From the NCBI RefSeq assembly GCF_004364285.1, contig NZ_SOBE01000002.1, forward strand, positions 186,001 through 250,000: a stretch of 64,000 nt of DNA, written 5' to 3'. Shown here piece after piece: positions 36,800 to 44,847 of this stretch. Under the pieces are notes generated by a model. The model saw only the letters and a program-made list of their open reading frames with translations, was not told the origin of the DNA and did no database searches. The stretch's first letter is position 1, and each line of letters begins with the position of its first letter. The stretch is from Frigoribacterium sp. PhB116. Lineage in GTDB: Bacteria > Actinomycetota > Actinomycetes > Actinomycetales > Microbacteriaceae. The position numbers and the translations under genes are program-made.

Positions 36800-37362
36800 G
36801 CTTCCGGCTGCGACGCGCCTCCGTGGACGACCTCGACGCCGTCATGGCGATCGAGACGTCGGTCTTCGTGAACGACGCCTGGTCGAGCGAGGGGATGGCG
36901 CACGAGCTCGCCTCCCGCGACGGCTTCTACCTGGTCGCCACGCCCGACGCCGATGACACCCGCATCGTGGGTTACAGCGGGCTCATGGTCTTGCCCGGCG
37001 CTCCCGACGCCGACGTCCAGACCATCGCCGTGCTGCCCGAGGCTCGACGCTCGGGGCTCGGACGTGCGCTCATGGGCCAGATGATCGCGGAGGCCCGGCG
37101 ACGGGGCGTCCGCGAGGTGTTCCTCGAGGTGCGTGCCGACAACCCCGGGGCGCAGAGCCTCTACGAGTCGCTCGGCTTCGAGGCGATCGCCGTGCGCCCC
37201 CGCTACTACATGCCCGACGCCGTCGACGCGGTCGTCATGCGGCTGCGGGTGCCGGCGACGACGACCGAGCCGGCGGGGCCCGTGACGGAGCCCGCGGTCG
37301 TGCCCTCGACGGCGCCCGCGGTCGTCGTGCCCGAGACGAGCGAGAGCGAGCCCCTGTCGTGA
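36796..37362 (+). CDS. rimI: Ribosomal protein alanine N-acetyltransferase RimI
   Basis: Encodes 188 aa from GTG 36796. A GNAT protein of the RimI type, which acetylates the N-terminal Ala of S18 and other proteins. The acetyl-CoA loop is [18 protein letters not shown], and [34 protein letters not shown] is the typical RimI C-terminal stretch in two parts. The last 35 residues are a Thr/Pro/Val-rich tail without family match. It lies between tsaB and tsaD, overlapping both, which is the usual actinobacterial order. Confidence 0.9.
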   Translation: MSFRLRRASVDDLDAVMAIETSVFVNDAWSSEGMAHELASRDGFYLVATPDADDTRIVGYSGLMVLPGAPDADVQTIAVLPEARRSGLGRALMGQMIAEARRRGVREVFLEVRADNPGAQSLYESLGFEAIAVRPRYYMPDAVDAVVMRLRVPATTTEPAGPVTEPAVVPSTAPAVVVPETSESEPLS

Positions 37363-38459
37363 CCGAGACCACCGCCTCCTCGACCGGCGCCGTCCGGGTC
37401 GCCGACGTGGGCCGTGGCCCCGTCGTGCTCGGCATCGAGACGAGCTGCGACGAGACCGGGGTCGGCATCGTGCGCGGCACCGAGCTGCTCGCCAACGTCA
37501 TCTCGTCGTCGATGGACGAGCACGCCCGCTACGGCGGCGTCGTGCCCGAGGTCGCCGCCCGCGCCCACCTCGACGCGATGGAGCCCGCCCTGCGCGCGGC
37601 GCTCGCCGAGGCCGGGCTGACGCTCGACGAGGTCGACGCGATCGCCGTCACGAGCGGCCCCGGGCTGGCCGGCGCCCTCATGGTCGGGGTCGGCGCGGCC
37701 AAGGCGCTCGCGCTGGCCACCGGCAAGCCCCTCTACGCCGTGAACCACCTCGTCGGGCACGTCGGCGCCGACGTGCTGCGCGACGACGGCAGCGACCTCG
37801 AGCTGCCGACCGTCGCCCTGCTCGTCTCGGGCGGCCACACCTCGTTGCTGCACGTGCGCGACCTCGTCGACGACGTCGAGCTGCTCGGCGAGACCATCGA
37901 CGACGCGGCGGGCGAGGCCTTCGACAAGGTCGCCCGTCTGCTCGGCCTGCCCTATCCGGGCGGGCCGCACATCGACCGCGTCGCCGTCGGGGGAGACCCG
38001 GCCGCGATCCGGTTCCCCCGCGGCCTCACCCTGCCGAAGGACAGGGCGGCCCACCGCTGGGACTTCTCGTTCTCGGGGCTCAAGACCGCCGTCGCCCGGT
38101 GGGTCGAGCGCCGCCGCGACGAGGGGCAGGAGGTGCCGGTCGCCGACGTGGCGGCCAGCTTCCGCGAGGCGGTCGCCGACGTCCTGCTCACGAAGGCGCT
38201 CGACGCGTGCGCCGAGCTCGGCGTGCCGCGCCTGCTGCTCGGCGGGGGAGTCGTCGCCAACGCCCGGGTGCGGCAGCTCGCGGAGGAGCGCTGCGCAGCA
38301 GCCGGAGTGGAGCTGCGCGTGCCGCCCCTGTCGCTCTGCACCGACAACGGCGCCATGATCGCGGCCCTCGGCGCACAGCTCGTCTCCCGGGGGCGGGCGC
38401 CGTCGCCGCTCGACTTCGGGGCGGACTCCACGCTGCCGGTGACGGTCGTCCAGGTCTGA
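37359..38459 (+). CDS. tsaD: tRNA N6-threonylcarbamoyladenosine transferase TsaD
   Basis: Encodes 366 aa from GTG 37359. TsaD transfers the threonylcarbamoyl group to A37 of tRNA. Core motifs: [36 protein letters not shown], the metal-binding His pair in [24 protein letters not shown] and [16 protein letters not shown] with LCTDNGAM near the C-terminus. With TsaB and TsaE in the window, only TsaC/Sua5 is missing from the pathway here. A hairpin ends the operon. Confidence 0.96.
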   Translation: MTETTASSTGAVRVADVGRGPVVLGIETSCDETGVGIVRGTELLANVISSSMDEHARYGGVVPEVAARAHLDAMEPALRAALAEAGLTLDEVDAIAVTSGPGLAGALMVGVGAAKALALATGKPLYAVNHLVGHVGADVLRDDGSDLELPTVALLVSGGHTSLLHVRDLVDDVELLGETIDDAAGEAFDKVARLLGLPYPGGPHIDRVAVGGDPAAIRFPRGLTLPKDRAAHRWDFSFSGLKTAVARWVERRRDEGQEVPVADVAASFREAVADVLLTKALDACAELGVPRLLLGGGVVANARVRQLAEERCAAAGVELRVPPLSLCTDNGAMIAALGAQLVSRGRAPSPLDFGADSTLPVTVVQV

Positions 38460-38512
38460 CGCGCACCGCGCCTCGGCCGTCCACAGCCCCCGTGCGCTGC
38501 CGAGCCGCCGCT

Positions 38513-38537
38513 GGCCCCCCACGCTAAGGTGGGGGCC
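38513..38537 (+). terminator. Terminator after tsaD
   Basis: Arms 38513-38522 and 38529-38537 pair over 9 bp with one bulged C. The loop and right arm contain TAAGGT (38525-38530), which might serve as the -10 of the next gene. Confidence 0.5.
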
Positions 38538-38560
38538 TCACGACCAAGGAGACCCCGGAC

Positions 38561-38938
38561 ATGACCGACCAGAACCCGGCCCCCCAGGGCCAGCCCTACC
38601 AGCAGGACGCCTACCAGCAGAACCCGTACCAGGCGCCCCCGGCGCCGAACGGCGGCTACGGCGCCCCGGCCCAGCGCAACTCGCTCGCCCTCGTCGCCCT
38701 GATCCTCGGCATCGCCGGCTTCTTCACGGGCATCGCCAGCATCGGCGCCATCGTCGTCGGCCACATCTCGCTGAGCCAGATCAAGAAGACCGGCGAAGAG
38801 GGCCGCAGCATGGCGCTGTGGGGCACGATCCTCGGCTACGCCGCGATCGCGCTGGGCATCATCCTCGCGATCGTCTTCTTCGTCTTCATCTTCGCCGTCG
38901 GCTCCGCGGAAGGCTTCGGCGAGTACAGCAACTACTAG
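38561..38938 (+). CDS. DUF4190 small membrane protein
   Basis: A 125-aa protein. Residues 1-40 are Gln/Pro/Tyr-rich (PYQQDAYQQNPYQAPP), followed by two membrane segments (about 44-66 and 84-110) with the GHISLSQIKKTGEEGRSMALWGTILGY linker that marks DUF4190. Proteins of this type are common in actinobacteria and of unknown function; the Gln/Pro/Tyr-rich head is probably cytoplasmic and disordered. AAGGAGA precedes ATG 38561. The next gene encodes a larger protein of the same pattern, so the two may be functionally related. Confidence 0.85.
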   Translation: MTDQNPAPQGQPYQQDAYQQNPYQAPPAPNGGYGAPAQRNSLALVALILGIAGFFTGIASIGAIVVGHISLSQIKKTGEEGRSMALWGTILGYAAIALGIILAIVFFVFIFAVGSAEGFGEYSNY

Positions 38939-39006
38939 CCACCGTGCGGGTCGCCAGCCCGCCGCCGAGGTGACCAGCCGTCCTCCTCGACTCGGTGGAT
39001 AGCATG

Positions 39007-39038
39007 ACGGGGTCCGCGCTCACCGGCGCGGGCCCCGT
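39007..39038 (+). promoter_or_regulatory. Hairpin before second DUF4190 gene
   Basis: Arms 39007-39019 and 39026-39038, 13 pairs with one wobble and a 6-base loop. TAGCAT at 39000-39005 immediately upstream could be a -10 element, which would put the hairpin in the leader; alternatively it terminates the previous gene. Confidence 0.45.
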
Positions 39039-39104
39039 TCCCGCATCCTGAGCGTGCCGACCGCACGACTCGTCCGCAGCAGCCCCGCACGCGAAAGGCT
39101 CCTC

Positions 39105-40034
39105 ATGGCCACCGACGACCCGAACACCGAGCAGCCGGCACCCGGCTCGTCTCCCGCGCCCGCCCCGTCGGGCGAGCACGCATCTGCCTCGTCGGGCGAC
39201 CACGACCGACCCGCTTCGTCGCCGCCGCTGCCGCCCACCGCCTTCCCCGGCGCCGCCTCGCAGCCGCCCGCGCCCCAGCCCTCGCACCACCCGTTCGTCG
39301 CACCGGGCGCCGCGTCGTCCCCGCCGCAGCCTCCGGCGTCGGCTCCGTATGGTGCGCCGCAGCCTCCGGTGTCGGCTCCGTATGGTGCGCCGCAGCCTCC
39401 GGCGTCGGCTCCGTATGGTGCGCCGCAGCCTCCGGCGTCGGCTCCGTACGGTGCGCCGCAGCCTCCGGCGTCGGCTCCGTACGGTGCGCCGCAGGCTCCG
39501 CCTCGGCCCGTCTACGGCCAGCCGGGCCAGCAGGGGCAGCAGCCCTACGGCGGCCCACAGCAGCAGCAGTACGGCGTGCCCCCGCAGCAGTACGGTGCTC
39601 CCGCGCAGCAGCAGTACGGCGCGACTCAGCAGCAGTACGGCGTGCCCCCGCAGCAGCCCTACGGAGCGCCGCCGCAGCAGTACGGCGCCCCGCAGCAGCA
39701 GTACGGCGCGGCGTACTCGCCCTACGCCTCGGCGGGTGCCACGAAGCCCTCGAGCGTCCTCAGCATCCTGTCGCTCGTCGCGTCGATCGTCGGGTTCCTC
39801 GGGGTCATCGTCACCTTCGGCGGCGGCGTCGTGTTCTCGATCGCGGCGGTCGTGCTCGGCCACATCGCCGGCCGGCGTGAGCGGCAGTCGCGCAAGCTCT
39901 GGCTGCCGGGCCTCATCGTCGGCTACGCGGGCATCGCCCTCGCGGTGGTCATCTGGATCGGGCTGATCGTCTTCTTCGCGAGCATGCCCGGCGGGTCGTC
40001 CGGCACGTTCGACGGCGGGTACGGGCAGTCCTGA
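39105..40034 (+). CDS. DUF4190 membrane protein with long Pro/Gln/Tyr-rich repeat region
   Basis: A 309-aa protein. ATG 39105 follows GAAAGG and gives MATDDPNTEQPAP; an upstream in-frame start has no ribosome site. Residues 1-72 are Pro/Ala/Ser-rich, residues 74-128 are five PQPPASAPYGA repeats (DNA 39324-39488), then QQQYGAPPQQ-type repeats to about residue 205. Two membrane segments (about 215-250 and 265-300) with GHIAGRRERQSRKLWLPGLIVGYAGIAL define DUF4190. The long disordered head could mediate self-association. Function unknown. Confidence 0.85.
   Translation: MATDDPNTEQPAPGSSPAPAPSGEHASASSGDHDRPASSPPLPPTAFPGAASQPPAPQPSHHPFVAPGAASSPPQPPASAPYGAPQPPVSAPYGAPQPPASAPYGAPQPPASAPYGAPQPPASAPYGAPQAPPRPVYGQPGQQGQQPYGGPQQQQYGVPPQQYGAPAQQQYGATQQQYGVPPQQPYGAPPQQYGAPQQQYGAAYSPYASAGATKPSSVLSILSLVASIVGFLGVIVTFGGGVVFSIAAVVLGHIAGRRERQSRKLWLPGLIVGYAGIALAVVIWIGLIVFFASMPGGSSGTFDGGYGQS
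39324..39488 (+). repeat. Five 33-bp tandem coding repeats
   Basis: Units at 39324, 39357, 39390, 39423 and 39456 each encode PQPPASAPYGA (one has V for A). The units are nearly identical at DNA level; the first three use TAT and the last two TAC for Tyr. This is recent in-frame amplification, not a CRISPR array: there are no spacers. Confidence 0.9.
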
Positions 40035-40046
40035 CCCGCGCCTCCG

Positions 40047-40100
40047 GGGGCAGGTCGTCAGAGGGGCAGGTCGTCCGGGCGGCGGGCCGTCAGGACGACC
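40047..40100. terminator. Direct and inverted repeats between convergent genes
   Basis: GGGGCAGGTCGTC is repeated at 40047-40059 and 40063-40075; GGTCGTCC (40069-40076) pairs with GGACGACC (40093-40100). The element lies between the convergent DUF4190 and methyltransferase genes and could terminate both. Confidence 0.4.
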
Positions 40101-40121
40101 GGCCGCGTGGGCGGCCAGTCG

Positions 40122-41309
40122 TCAGACGCGCTCGCAGAGCAGCGCGGTGTGGCGACCGGCCACCCGGGTCAGCACCAGGGTCGCGGCGTGCGTGCCCTGC
40201 AGCGACAGCCGCTTGCGGAACGCCGCGGGGTCGACGTCGACGCCGCGCTTCTTGATCTCGAGCCGGCCGATGCCCCGGGTGCGCAGCTCGCGCTTCAGGG
40301 TCTTCTCGTCGAGCGGGAACGTCTCGACGACGCGGAACACCTGGGCGAACGGCGTCTCGACCGCCTCGTCGGAGGTGAGCCACGCGATGTCCCGGCTGAG
40401 CGTGCGGGCACCGAGCCGCCGAGCCAGGTCGCCGATCAGCCGGGCGCGGATGACGGCTCCGTCGGGCTCGTAGAGGTACTCGCCGAGCTCGCCGACCTCG
40501 ACGTCGTCGGAGTCGGCGGGCGCGGTCAGCTCGGCCGTGCCGTGCGCTCCCACGACGAGCGCGGCCCTGCCCACGCCGGGGCGGGCGAGCGGCCCGAACC
40601 AGACGCCGACCTCGACCACCTCGCGGTCGACCGAGATCCACTGGCACTCGGCGTCGGCGGGCAGCAGCTCGCGGTCGACGCCGGGGCCGAGCTTGACCCC
40701 GGTGGGCAGGCGCTCGGCCCAGCCGAACGCGACGTCGAGCGAGGGCGACCAGTCGGCCGGGTCGGCCAGCCGCCTCGTCGCGGCGTGGCCGGCCGTGCGG
40801 CGGGCCGGGTCGAGGAACACGCCCTCGACGTCGCCGACGTCGACCGTCGCGGCGTCGCCCTGGACGACGCGCGACGAAGCCCAGGGCGCGAGGTTGTAGG
40901 AGGCGACGGCCGCGGTGACCTCGTCGCGGTCGACCGCCAGCACGTCGAGCTCGAGGGCGGCCAGCGCGAGCGCGTCGCCGCCGATGCCGCAGCCGAGGTC
41001 GGCGACGCTGCCGAGCCCGGCGGCCCGGTAGCGGCCGGCGTGGCGGGCGGCGACGGGGAGGCGCGTGGCCTGCTCGAGACCGGCCTCGGTGAAGAGCATG
41101 CGGCTGGCGAAGTCGCCGAACTTCGTGACGGCCTTGGCCCGGAGCCGGGACTGGCTCAGCACGGCCGCGACCAGGGAGGGCGAGTGGCCCTGCCGGCGGA
41201 GCGCCGCGACGGCGCCGACGACGTCGTCGGACGCGCTCCACGGCGGGAGCGAGTCGAGCAGTCGGAGCCCCTCGGGCGAGAGCACGTCGAGGAGCTCAGC
41301 AGTGTCCAT
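40122..41309 (-). CDS. Class I SAM-dependent methyltransferase with THUMP-like C-terminal domain
   Basis: Encodes 395 aa if started at ATG 41309 ([14 protein letters not shown]), or 401 aa from an in-frame ATG at 41327. The SAM-binding motif [17 protein letters not shown] lies about residue 100-116, followed by VDRDEV and FLDPARR; the C-terminal 150 residues ([23 protein letters not shown], then [21 protein letters not shown] in parts) match the THUMP-like domain found in actinobacterial proteins of this type. The substrate is unknown, probably an RNA. It is divergent from groES, and CIRCE element 1 lies 31 bp from the start, so heat-shock control is possible. Confidence 0.78.
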   Translation of the reverse strand: MDTAELLDVLSPEGLRLLDSLPPWSASDDVVGAVAALRRQGHSPSLVAAVLSQSRLRAKAVTKFGDFASRMLFTEAGLEQATRLPVAARHAGRYRAAGLGSVADLGCGIGGDALALAALELDVLAVDRDEVTAAVASYNLAPWASSRVVQGDAATVDVGDVEGVFLDPARRTAGHAATRRLADPADWSPSLDVAFGWAERLPTGVKLGPGVDRELLPADAECQWISVDREVVEVGVWFGPLARPGVGRAALVVGAHGTAELTAPADSDDVEVGELGEYLYEPDGAVIRARLIGDLARRLGARTLSRDIAWLTSDEAVETPFAQVFRVVETFPLDEKTLKRELRTRGIGRLEIKKRGVDVDPAAFRKRLSLQGTHAATLVLTRVAGRHTALLCERV

Positions 41310-41339
41310 GGCACCAGTCTCGCCCATCGCCGACCGACT

Positions 41340-41366
41340 CTGGCACTCGGATTGACCGAGTGCCAG
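41340..41366. promoter_or_regulatory. CIRCE operator 1 (HrcA site) upstream of groES
   Basis: CTGGCACTC-N9-GAGTGCCAG with perfect 9-bp arms (41340-41348, 41358-41366). This is the HrcA-binding CIRCE element. The -35 hexamer of groES lies in its spacer. Confidence 0.92.
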
Positions 41367-41380
41367 TTCGGCTCTACAGT
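41352..41380 (+). promoter_or_regulatory. Promoter of groES
   Basis: TTGACC (41352-41357) and TACAGT (41375-41380), 17 bp apart, a good sigma-70-type match. The -35 lies inside CIRCE 1, and CIRCE 2 begins 5 bp after the -10, so HrcA would occlude RNA polymerase from both sides. Confidence 0.75.
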
Positions 41381-41384
41381 TGTT

Positions 41385-41411
41385 CTGGCACTCGCACGTG
41401 GCAAGTGCCAG
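41385..41411. promoter_or_regulatory. CIRCE operator 2 upstream of groES
   Basis: CTGGCACTC-N9-AAGTGCCAG (41385-41393, 41403-41411); the right arm has one base unlike the palindrome. It covers the likely transcription start and 40 bp before the groES GTG. Confidence 0.9.
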
Positions 41412-41450
41412 CCCACGTTCTACGAAGTTCCGAGAAAGCAGAGGTCAACC

Positions 41451-41747
41451 GTGTCGGTCTCCATCAAGCCGCTCGAAGATCGCATCGTCATCCAGCAGGT
41501 CGAAGCCGAGCAGACCACGGCTTCCGGCCTCGTGATCCCCGACACCGCCAAGGAGAAGCCCCAGGAGGGCGAGGTCGTGGCGGTCGGACCGGGTCGCATC
41601 GACGACAACGGCAACCGCGTGCCGCTCGACGTCGCCGTCGGCGACAAGGTCATCTACAGCAAGTACGGCGGCACCGAGGTCAAGTACGCCGGCGAGGACT
41701 ACCTCGTCCTCTCGGCGCGCGACGTCCTCGCCGTCATCGTCCGCTAG
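41451..41747 (+). CDS. groS: Co-chaperonin GroES
   Basis: Encodes 98 aa from GTG 41451. Forms the heptameric lid of Gro[47 protein letters not shown] is the typical N-terminal half including the mobile loop, and [31 protein letters not shown] the end (each seen in full, given here in shortened parts only by position: residues 1-45 and 63-96). Controlled by two CIRCE sites. No groEL follows; a terminator and an unrelated transporter do, so the GroEL gene must lie elsewhere, as is common in actinobacteria. Confidence 0.96.
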   Translation: MSVSIKPLEDRIVIQQVEAEQTTASGLVIPDTAKEKPQEGEVVAVGPGRIDDNGNRVPLDVAVGDKVIYSKYGGTEVKYAGEDYLVLSARDVLAVIVR

Positions 41748-41773
41748 GCAGACGACGCACCTGCTCCACGCGG

Positions 41774-41797
41774 AGGCCCCCGCCCAGGCGGGGGCCT
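41774..41797 (+). terminator. Terminator after groES
   Basis: GC stem of 10-11 bp (41774-41784 with 41787-41797, effective loop 4 bases) followed by TCGTCGT, 27 bp after the groES stop. Confidence 0.85.
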
Positions 41798-41876
41798 TCG
41801 TCGTCCCCGGCCGGGAACGGCAGTGGAGCGAGCCAGCGTGGCAGGAGTGGCCGTGTCCGACGACGGCGGCCCGCCC

Positions 41877-41882
41877 TAGAGT
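41877..41882 (+). promoter_or_regulatory. -10 element before the rarD mini-ORF
   Basis: TAGAGT, 6 bases before GTG 41889, the same arrangement as at the other leaderless starts in the window. Confidence 0.45.
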
Positions 41883-41888
41883 CGTCCC

Positions 41889-41912
41889 GTGAACCGCAGA
41901 GCGCTCTCGTGA
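41889..41912 (+). CDS. Seven-codon mini-ORF overlapping the rarD start
   Basis: GTG 41889 opens a seven-codon frame (MNRRALS) whose TGA at 41910-41912 overlaps the GTG of the transporter gene (41909). With TAGAGT 6 bases upstream it would be read from the very 5' end of a leaderless mRNA and pass ribosomes to rarD by termination-reinitiation. No ribosome-binding site is visible for rarD itself. The peptide is too short to carry a recognisable function; it could equally be a chance frame. Confidence 0.4.
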   Translation: MNRRALS

Positions 41913-42949
41913 CCCGCACCCGCACCTCCTCGTCGGGCGGCCTCGCCTACGCCGTCAGCGCGTACGGCCTCTGGGGCGTGCTGCCGGTGTTCTTCCTGCT
42001 CATGTCGCCCTCGGGGCCGTTCGAGATCGTCTCGTGGCGCATCCTGTTCTCCCTCGCCTTCTGCGTCGTGCTGCTCGCCGTCACCCGCGGGTTCCCGGCG
42101 TTCCTCGCCCTGCTGCGCCAGGGTCGCGTCGTCGGCACCATGGCGCTGGCGGGCGTTCTCATCGTCGTCAACTGGACGACCTTCATCGTCGCGACCCTGG
42201 CCGGGCACGTGGTCGAGGCTGCCCTCGGCTACTTCATCAACCCGATCGTCACGGTGCTGCTCGCGGTGCTGGTGCTGCGCGAGCGCCTCCGGCCGGTGCA
42301 GTGGGTCGCGATCGGCCTGAGCGCCGTGGCCGTCGTCGTCATCACGATGGGCACGGGCGGGGTGCCGTGGCCGTCGCTGATCATGGCCTTCTCGTTCGGG
42401 GCCTACGGGCTCGTGAAGAAGCAGATGGGCGGCAAGGTCGACGCCGTCAGCGGGCTGACCCTCGAGACGATGGCGGTCGCGCCGTTCGCGGCGGTCGCGC
42501 TCGTCGTGCTGGCCGTCACGGGCATCGGCGGGGGCGTCGTGTTCGGCTCCGTCAGCCTGGTGCACACGCTGACGGTGATCAGCTCGGGGATCGTGACGGC
42601 AGTGCCGCTCCTGCTCTTCGCCGCCGCCGCACGTCGGTTGCCGCTGGCGACCATCGGGCTGACGCAGTACCTCGCGCCCGTGCTGCAGTTCGTCGTCGGG
42701 GTCGTGCTGCTGCGCGAGGAGATGCCGACGAGCCGGTGGATCGGGTTCGCCATCGTGTGGGTCGCGCTGGTAGTGCTCACGACCGACATGGTCGTGACGA
42801 GCCGGAGGAGCCGCGCCCGAGGCCGCGAGGCCGACCGTGCTGCGGCACTGGCTCCCGACCCTGCCGGCGGGCGTGACGCCGGCCCTGCGGGCGACCGCGC
42901 GGCAGGTGCTGAGTCGATGTCACGAATTGCTAACGAAACGGCAGGGTGA
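41909..42949 (+). CDS. rarD: RarD-like EamA-family drug/metabolite transporter
   Basis: Encodes 346 aa from GTG 41909. About ten membrane segments in two EamA repeats; GGLAYAVSAYGLWGVLPVFF at the N-terminus and VNWTTFIVATLAGHVVEAALGYFINPIVTVLL in the middle (in two parts) are typical of RarD, a DMT-superfamily exporter whose substrate is not firmly known. ALPLLLFAAAARRLPLATIGLTQYLAPVLQF-type sequence marks the second repeat. The last 55 residues are an Arg/Ala/Asp-rich cytoplasmic tail. Start choice rests on the mini-ORF overlap and family alignment. Confidence 0.82.
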   Translation: MTRTRTSSSGGLAYAVSAYGLWGVLPVFFLLMSPSGPFEIVSWRILFSLAFCVVLLAVTRGFPAFLALLRQGRVVGTMALAGVLIVVNWTTFIVATLAGHVVEAALGYFINPIVTVLLAVLVLRERLRPVQWVAIGLSAVAVVVITMGTGGVPWPSLIMAFSFGAYGLVKKQMGGKVDAVSGLTLETMAVAPFAAVALVVLAVTGIGGGVVFGSVSLVHTLTVISSGIVTAVPLLLFAAAARRLPLATIGLTQYLAPVLQFVVGVVLLREEMPTSRWIGFAIVWVALVVLTTDMVVTSRRSRARGREADRAAALAPDPAGGRDAGPAGDRAAGAESMSRIANETAG

Positions 42950-43057
42950 CCGGGAGAACACACGCAGGAAACATTCCGCCCCTAGTTTCTTCTCAATCGC
43001 GGGGACCGTCCACCTAGTGTCGGTCCGGCTGTACGCGCTTCATGAAAGGGACCACGG

Positions 43058-44392
43058 ATGATCCGATCCACCAAAGGGCTGAGGGCCCTGGCGCTCGCAG
43101 GAGCCGCCTCCGTTCTGCTCGCAGCCTGTTCCACCACTTCTTCCTCGACCGACGACCCCTCGTCGTCCGCGTCGTCGACGACCAAGGCCGACCCCGCGGC
43201 CTCCTGCGAGGCGCCCAGCAGCCCCGGCCAGGACGCCCTCCGCATCGGCACCATCCTGCCGAACACGGGCACGCTCGCCTACCTGGCCCCGCCCGCCGAG
43301 GCCGGCGTCGGCCTCGCCGTCGAGGACATCAACGCCGCCGGCGGCGTGCTTGGCCAGGACGTCACGATCGACCCCGCGACCGACTCCGGCGACAGCAACG
43401 ACCTCACCGTCTCGAGCGCCGCAGCGACGCAGCTGATCGACGCGAAGGTGCCGGTCGCGATCGGCGCCGAGTCGTCGAGCGTCACGCTCAACGTCATCGA
43501 CCAGCTCACCGCCGCCTGCATCGTCGAGATCTCGCCCGCCAACACGGCGACCTCGCTCAGCGGCTACTCGTCGTACTACTTCCGCACCGCTCCGCCGGAC
43601 TCGGTCCAGGGCAGCGCGCTCGGCACGCAGATCGTCAACGACGGCCGTGCCAACGTCGCGTTCCTCGTCTTCAACGACACCTACGGCACCGGCCTGCGCG
43701 ACTCCGTCCAGGAGTCGATCGAGGCCTCGGGCGGCACCGTCGTCTACGGCGCGTCCGGCGAGGGCCAGGAGTTCCCCCCCGGCCAGACCACGTTCTCGTC
43801 CGAGGTGACGGCCGCGCTGGCCACGAACCCCGACGCGATCGTCATCCTCGCCTTCGACGAGACCAAGTCGATCGTCCCCGAGCTCATCTCGCAGGGCGCC
43901 GACATCAGCACGGTCTACATGTCGGACGGCAACACGGCCGACTACAGCGAGGACTTCGACCCGGGCACCCTCGCCGGCGCCCAGGGCACCATCCCCGGTG
44001 CGTTCCCGTCGACCGACCTGCAGTCGCGCTTCGCCGAGTACTACCAGCGCACCGCGGGCTCGGCCCTGGCCGACTACTCGTACGCACAGGAGTCCTACGA
44101 CGCCGTCATCCTCGCCGCGCTCGCCGCGGTGAAGGGCGGGGGCACGGACTCGGGCACCATCCAGGCCAACATGGCCGCGGTGTCCGGTGCTGACGAGGGC
44201 ACCGAGTGCACCACGTTCGCGGAGTGCGTCACGGCCATCGAGGCCGGCGACGACATCCACTACACCGGCCCCTCGGGCATCGGTGCGTTCGACGACCAGA
44301 ACGACCCGTCGAGCGCCTTCATCGGCATCTACAAGTTCGACGACAACAACGTCCCCGTCTACCAGACGGCGGTCGAGGGCCAGGTCGAGTAA
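43058..44392 (+). CDS. Branched-chain amino acid ABC transporter, substrate-binding lipoprotein
   Basis: A 444-aa lipoprotein: basic start, hydrophobic core and lipobox LLAAC with the lipidated Cys at residue 24. A Ser/Thr/Asp-rich linker leads to a type-1 periplasmic-binding fold (about 60-435) with LRIGTILPNTGTLAYLAPP, AVEDINAAGGVLGQDV, ISPANTATSLSGYSSYYFR and QESYDAVILAALAAV. It most likely serves the Liv permease and ATPase genes encoded on the other strand at 44848-49163. ATG 43058 follows AAAGGGA. A strong terminator follows. Ligand is inferred to be Leu/Ile/Val or a related amino acid or amide. Confidence 0.9.
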   Translation: MIRSTKGLRALALAGAASVLLAACSTTSSSTDDPSSSASSTTKADPAASCEAPSSPGQDALRIGTILPNTGTLAYLAPPAEAGVGLAVEDINAAGGVLGQDVTIDPATDSGDSNDLTVSSAAATQLIDAKVPVAIGAESSSVTLNVIDQLTAACIVEISPANTATSLSGYSSYYFRTAPPDSVQGSALGTQIVNDGRANVAFLVFNDTYGTGLRDSVQESIEASGGTVVYGASGEGQEFPPGQTTFSSEVTAALATNPDAIVILAFDETKSIVPELISQGADISTVYMSDGNTADYSEDFDPGTLAGAQGTIPGAFPSTDLQSRFAEYYQRTAGSALADYSYAQESYDAVILAALAAVKGGGTDSGTIQANMAAVSGADEGTECTTFAECVTAIEAGDDIHYTGPSGIGAFDDQNDPSSAFIGIYKFDDNNVPVYQTAVEGQVE

Positions 44393-44410
44393 CACGGCCC
44401 CTGCCTGACG

Positions 44411-44444
44411 GAGAGGCCCCGGTGCTGCGGCACCGGGGCCTCTC
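44411..44444 (+). terminator. Terminator after the binding-protein gene
   Basis: Perfect 15-bp stem (44411-44425 with 44430-44444) with a TGCG loop, 18 bp after the stop codon. Confidence 0.88.
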
Positions 44445-44795
44445 TGCGTGCCCAGGGGCTGTGCGTGCCCGGCGGCGTCACCGTGTCCATGATGTGCCGG
44501 CGTGCCGGGGCGCCGCGGGGGTCCTGGACGATGCGTGGTGCGCCCGGGTCTCGTGCGCCTCCTCGGGGCCGCCCCGCACCTCGTCTCTGCCTTGCAGGCC
44601 CGTAATTTGAGAGTGATCTGAGCTGCTGGACCCTGCGGAGTCAGCATCAACGGGACTGGCTCAGAAGATCTGTCTCGCTTTGGTGCCGATGCTCGAGCAA
44701 CCAGCAGCGCCGTGCAGCGAAGGAGGCGCGCCGCGGCACGGGCGCATCAGGTCCCGTCCCCGGCCCACCCGCCTCCACACCGCCCCCACGCACGA
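44445..44795. other. Non-coding spacer between convergent transport units
   Basis: About 350 bases without a recognisable gene. A 9-base direct repeat TGCGTGCCC occurs near 44446 and 44462. Around 44590-44700 the base composition is visibly less GC-rich than elsewhere. I see no terminal inverted repeats, transposase remnant or RNA gene. Confidence 0.5.
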
Positions 44796-44829
44796 CGAAG
44801 GCCCCGCACGCGATCGTGCGGGGCCTTCG
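44796..44829 (-). terminator. Terminator of the livH-M-G-F operon
   Basis: Perfect 15-bp stem (44796-44810 with 44815-44829) with a CGAT loop, just downstream of the livF stop on the minus strand. Confidence 0.88.
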
Positions 44830-44847
44830 AAGGTGCTCAGGTCAGGG

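Noticed and set aside
39324-39488. Regular 33-bp repeats resembling a CRISPR array
   Set aside because: Units are directly adjacent with no spacers, stay in frame in a membrane-protein gene, and encode PQPPASAPYGA.
41748-41880. A groEL gene or fragment following groES
   Set aside because: The stretch contains only the groES terminator and the start of the rarD unit; no chaperonin sequence is present.
42910-43057. A GlnR-like operator upstream of the branched-chain amino acid binding protein
   Set aside because: AAC and GAAAC fragments occur but not with the expected spacing or symmetry, and most lie in the end of rarD.
44445-44795. A remnant of an insertion sequence or integrated element
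   Set aside because: Composition is slightly lower in GC, but no terminal repeats, target duplication or transposase fragment could be found.
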